Positions 13,747 to 16,002 of a stretch of 16,002 nt of DNA are shown one piece after another (positions within the stretch are counted from its first letter, which is position 1; each line of letters begins with the position of its first letter). Source of the DNA: CBDVBZ01 sp965372355 (GTDB lineage Bacteria; Krumholzibacteriota; Krumholzibacteriia; WVZY01); contig CBDVBZ010000083.1 of assembly GCA_965372355.1 (NCBI GenBank), forward strand, positions 1 through 16,002, in the 5' to 3' direction. The notes under the pieces are model-generated. The model worked only from the letters and a program-made list of their open reading frames with translations, was not told where the DNA came from and made no database searches. The translations under genes were made by a program, and so were the position numbers.

Positions 13747-15839
13747 TGGCGGCTTCCGTGAAACAGATGAGACAGTCGACACTCGACACGATCGGTCTGG
13801 GAACCGTTCTCGAGATCTTCTCGCGAGGGCGTCTGCCCGTCGAGGCCGGCGAACTGGTGGACAAGGTCTTTGGCAATTCGGGTAACCGCGGGGCGCTCGT
13901 CATATCCGGAGCCAACGGGATCGTTGGCGCGGGCAAGACCATGCAGCTCGGCTCGAGGCTCCAGCCCTTTAACGTGCCGATCGTCGCGCTCGACTTTGCC
14001 AGCGCGCCCGACGGCATCGGCCGGCAGTACTCCGGGCTCGTCCGTGCGTTTGGCAGAGAGGGCGCGGACAAGGTCATGGAGAGCATTACCCGGATCACGT
14101 ACGACGGCAAACAGCTGCCGTCACGCATGAAGGATTTTAATCCACGGTTCCTCCTCGAAGCGATCCCAGAGATCCTTGAGATCAAGAAGGCGCACTACAA
14201 GATGTTCCGCGCGGAGTTTCCCGAAATCGAGATCAAATCGGTGACCTCGGGTTTTCCGTCATCGCAGCTCGGTGTCGGGATCGCACACCCCGCCTTTCCT
14301 CATGAGATCAACAAGGTATGGGAGATCGTTGAGCCGGAGCCATCGGCCGCCACGCAGCTCCTCTGGGCGCTGGGGCTCATCCCCATCCCGGTGAGCGATG
14401 ACTGGTCGTTCGTGCTCGATGTGCTCTTCTGCGGGCTGACATTGGCCGCGCTTCGGTACCACCGGGCATCGAATATGCCGTTTTGGAAGATCGACAAGTT
14501 CGTTCGCCGGGACATCGGCGCGAACCCGCTGCGCGCCCACGATGCGATCGGGGCGAAGGGGGCCAACTTCCTCACGTGGTCGTGCCTCCATCACCTGAGC
14601 GAGTGCTACGGCGATGTCTTCACACCAACGCCCGAGCTGACCGCACGCAAGGACAGCGGCGAGAACTGGTACCCGCCCAATCATTTCCGGCCCCTCGTGG
14701 ACTGGAAGCTCGATGACGAAGAGCAGGAGGAAATGAAGACGTGGATCCTGGGACCGCTCTTTCAGATGACGAGCCTCATGCTCCACGAGAAACGGGGGCA
14801 TCTCTCGCACATCAACATCATCGGCGAGCTTTGCGCCCAGTTCCGTAGCGGAATCCTCGCCCAGATCCGGCACCACGGCGTGGATGACGTGATGGGTATC
14901 GTGGACTCCTACCACAAGGTTCATCCAGAAGCCGCCAAAGGCGCCTGGCACCCCGATGCGTTCGAGGCGATCTCGAGCCCCGAATGGCAGCAGCTCTATG
15001 TCAACGCCGAGCACGACGGCACCGCCGGTGTCATCACGATCGGCCGGGAGAGCTACAACTCCGATGTCAACGCGGAGATCAACCGCGCTATCGACTGGCT
15101 CAAGGCCGAGGGCATCGAGCGTGTCATCGTGACCGGCGACTTTCACCTGTCCACGCAGATGGTCGGCGCCGACACGAGCGATTTTTACCCCGCGCTGGAG
15201 AACGAGGAGAAGGGTGTGGAAATCTCTCGTTCGTGGTCCGCGACCGCGCGGCGTCTGAACGACGACTTCAAGGTGTCCGTCGGTTTTGTCAACGGCAAGC
15301 GTTGTCTGGGCGGAATGCTCGAACTGATGATGCACTGCCACTATCTCGTTGCCCAGGGTAGCGCGGATCTCGGTATGCCGGAAGTCACGTTGCCCGTCGT
15401 ACCCGGTATGGAAGGGTGCCACTGGCCGTTCCGAAAGACCGGGTCTGAACACTGGCCGAAGCTCGTCAAGCTGCTGGCCAGCGGCAGATCGATGAAGGCC
15501 AAGGAGACCGCCGGCTGGCTCGTCGACTATGCGGCACCGATGGATGACGCGCTCAAGATGGCGTGGAACATCGCCACCGATGGCGATCACGGGCTGTCGA
15601 TGCGGCCGCTCGAGACTGGCGCCTTGAAGGGGATCCCGACCGATCCGGGTGTCCCCTCCGGTGGCCCGCCCATCGAAGCGGCCAGAAAGGCCATTCTGGA
15701 TAACGTGGTTGCCTCGTGCGAGGCGCCGATTGCCGAAGCGCTCGATATCCAGGCGAAACACTCCGCCGGGTTCATGTCGAGCAAGCACTGCCGCAAGGGT
15801 GTTATCGGGATGGCCTACACGAAGACGATGAAGATTTAG
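13746..15839 (+). CDS. Fused 3-hydroxyacyl-CoA dehydrogenase / enoyl-CoA hydratase, dehydrogenase domain first
   Basis: The protein is 697 residues from the ATG at 13746, with a near-perfect AAGGAGGT eight bases upstream; the frame is open further upstream inside the thiolase gene. The N-terminal half resembles 3-hydroxyacyl-CoA dehydrogenase: a divergent NAD loop GANGIVGAG (55-63), D83 after the next strand, FLLEAIPEILEIKK (135-148) and a catalytic-type H181 in AHPAFPHE. The C-terminal half (about 425-690) is a crotonase with the oxyanion segment MVGAD (472-476), GGMLELMM (522-529, E526) and MPEVTLPVVPG (544-554, E546), so both catalytic glutamates are kept. This domain order is opposite to FadB/FadJ and resembles archaeal crotonyl-CoA hydratase/3-hydroxybutyryl-CoA dehydrogenase. 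It likely hydrates an enoyl-CoA and oxidises the product for the adjacent thiolase. Confidence 0.85.
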   Translation: MAASVKQMRQSTLDTIGLGTVLEIFSRGRLPVEAGELVDKVFGNSGNRGALVISGANGIVGAGKTMQLGSRLQPFNVPIVALDFASAPDGIGRQYSGLVRAFGREGADKVMESITRITYDGKQLPSRMKDFNPRFLLEAIPEILEIKKAHYKMFRAEFPEIEIKSVTSGFPSSQLGVGIAHPAFPHEINKVWEIVEPEPSAATQLLWALGLIPIPVSDDWSFVLDVLFCGLTLAALRYHRASNMPFWKIDKFVRRDIGANPLRAHDAIGAKGANFLTWSCLHHLSECYGDVFTPTPELTARKDSGENWYPPNHFRPLVDWKLDDEEQEEMKTWILGPLFQMTSLMLHEKRGHLSHINIIGELCAQFRSGILAQIRHHGVDDVMGIVDSYHKVHPEAAKGAWHPDAFEAISSPEWQQLYVNAEHDGTAGVITIGRESYNSDVNAEINRAIDWLKAEGIERVIVTGDFHLSTQMVGADTSDFYPALENEEKGVEISRSWSATARRLNDDFKVSVGFVNGKRCLGGMLELMMHCHYLVAQGSADLGMPEVTLPVVPGMEGCHWPFRKTGSEHWPKLVKLLASGRSMKAKETAGWLVDYAAPMDDALKMAWNIATDGDHGLSMRPLETGALKGIPTDPGVPSGGPPIEAARKAILDNVVASCEAPIAEALDIQAKHSAGFMSSKHCRKGVIGMAYTKTMKI

Positions 15840-15873
15840 ATAGGCTGACCGCCACAGGCGGCAGCCTATCTAA
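15836..15873. terminator. Hairpin overlapping the stop codon (possible terminator)
   Basis: Arms of 12 bp (TTAGATAGGCTG at 15836-15847 and CAGCCTATCTAA at 15862-15873) continue, after one unpaired A, into CCGCC-ACA-GGCGG. The hairpin starts in the stop codon of the fused gene. No T-run follows. Confidence 0.55.
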
Positions 15874-15874
15874 C

Positions 15875-15915
15875 GCCGGTTGGAGCCGACACCCTTCGGG
15901 TGCGGCTCAACCGGC
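15875..15915. terminator. Second strong hairpin, likely bidirectional terminator
   Basis: A 41-nt segment folds into an 18-bp stem with two single-base bulges (G15883, A15889) and a TTC loop, from GCCGGTT (15875-15881) to AACCGGC (15909-15915). It lies between convergent genes. The outer arms match those of the inverted repeat at 7322-7408. No T-run follows on either strand. Confidence 0.55.
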
Positions 15916-15948
15916 TTCGTGACTCCGAGCAAACTTGAGCCCTTACCT

Positions 15949-16002
15949 CTAGTCGTCCTCGTCTTCAACTTCTGAGATAGCGTGAAGCGCTTCCGCGAGG
16001 CG
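15949..16002 (-). CDS. C-terminal tail of a convergent gene (partial, unknown)
   Basis: Only 17 codons and a TAG stop are visible. The peptide reads RLAEALHAISEVEDEDD, an amphipathic helix with an acidic end. It faces the fused dehydrogenase/hydratase gene across two hairpins. The other two minus-strand frames are closed by a stop or give a basic low-complexity translation that looks non-coding. No function can be assigned. Confidence 0.5.
   Translation of the reverse strand, partial: RLAEALHAISEVEDEDD

Noticed and set aside
14259..15788. A 509-codon open frame on the minus strand opposite the fused dehydrogenase/hydratase
   Set aside because: Shadow of a real gene: the plus strand shows conserved catalytic motifs and a strong ribosome site, while the minus-strand product shows none.
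1..16002. CRISPR arrays, tRNA or rRNA genes, transposases, integrases
   Set aside because: No regularly spaced repeats, no tRNA cloverleaf or rRNA sequence, and no transposase or integrase motifs were seen in any frame.

Overview
The window looks like chromosomal DNA of a strictly or facultatively anaerobic bacterium of moderately high GC that degrades aromatic compounds through benzoyl-CoA. The closest match in style is the Geobacter/Desulfobacterota/Syntrophorhabdia type, but taxonomy cannot be fixed from sequence alone. The key evidence is a three-gene operon for the lower benzoyl-CoA pathway. It encodes a 6-hydroxycyclohexenecarbonyl-CoA dehydrogenase, a 6-oxocyclohexenecarbonyl-CoA ring hydrolase (BamA/Oah, the most diagnostic gene here) and a cyclohexadienecarbonyl-CoA hydratase. 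A multiheme c-type cytochrome and ferredoxin-linked IorAB agree with anaerobic life. Benzoyl-CoA reductase and the CoA ligases are not in the window.

Layout. (1) 1-951, minus: the 5' part of an exported triheme-or-more cytochrome c and a small lipoprotein that may be frameshifted. (2) 1030-3403, minus: an SDR / SCP-x-type thiolase / DUF35 zinc-OB cassette, organised like the BbsAB-type beta-oxidation thiolase systems. (3) 3630-6489, plus: a LeuA-like DRE-TIM acyltransferase, then an XdhC-MocA pair for maturing a molybdenum hydroxylase; a short palindromic repeat separates the first from the pair. (4) 6513-9629, minus: the bamQ-bamA-bamR operon, with an 87-bp imperfect inverted repeat between bamA and bamR. 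(5) 9630-10099: a divergent control region. (6) 10100-15839, plus: iorA-iorB, a divergent thiolase, and a fused 3-hydroxyacyl-CoA dehydrogenase/enoyl-CoA hydratase. (7) 15836-16002: two strong hairpins and the C-terminal tail of a convergent gene.

How the genes may work together (inference). IorAB would oxidise arylpyruvates from aromatic amino acids to arylacetyl-CoA, feeding aromatic degradation. BamR, BamQ and BamA would convert the dienoyl-CoA from ring reduction to 3-hydroxypimelyl-CoA. The fused dehydrogenase/hydratase and its thiolase could finish beta-oxidation at the C7 or C4 level. XdhC and MocA suggest a molybdenum hydroxylase elsewhere, possibly 4-hydroxybenzoyl-CoA reductase.

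The most interesting non-coding signal is the 470-bp divergent region between the two catabolic operons. It holds two CRP/FNR-type palindromes, one centred exactly 41.5 bp upstream of the start site predicted from a -10 box for the iorA operon. Between them lies a roughly 97-nt segment that folds into a long stem with two internal hairpins, a possible undescribed structured RNA.
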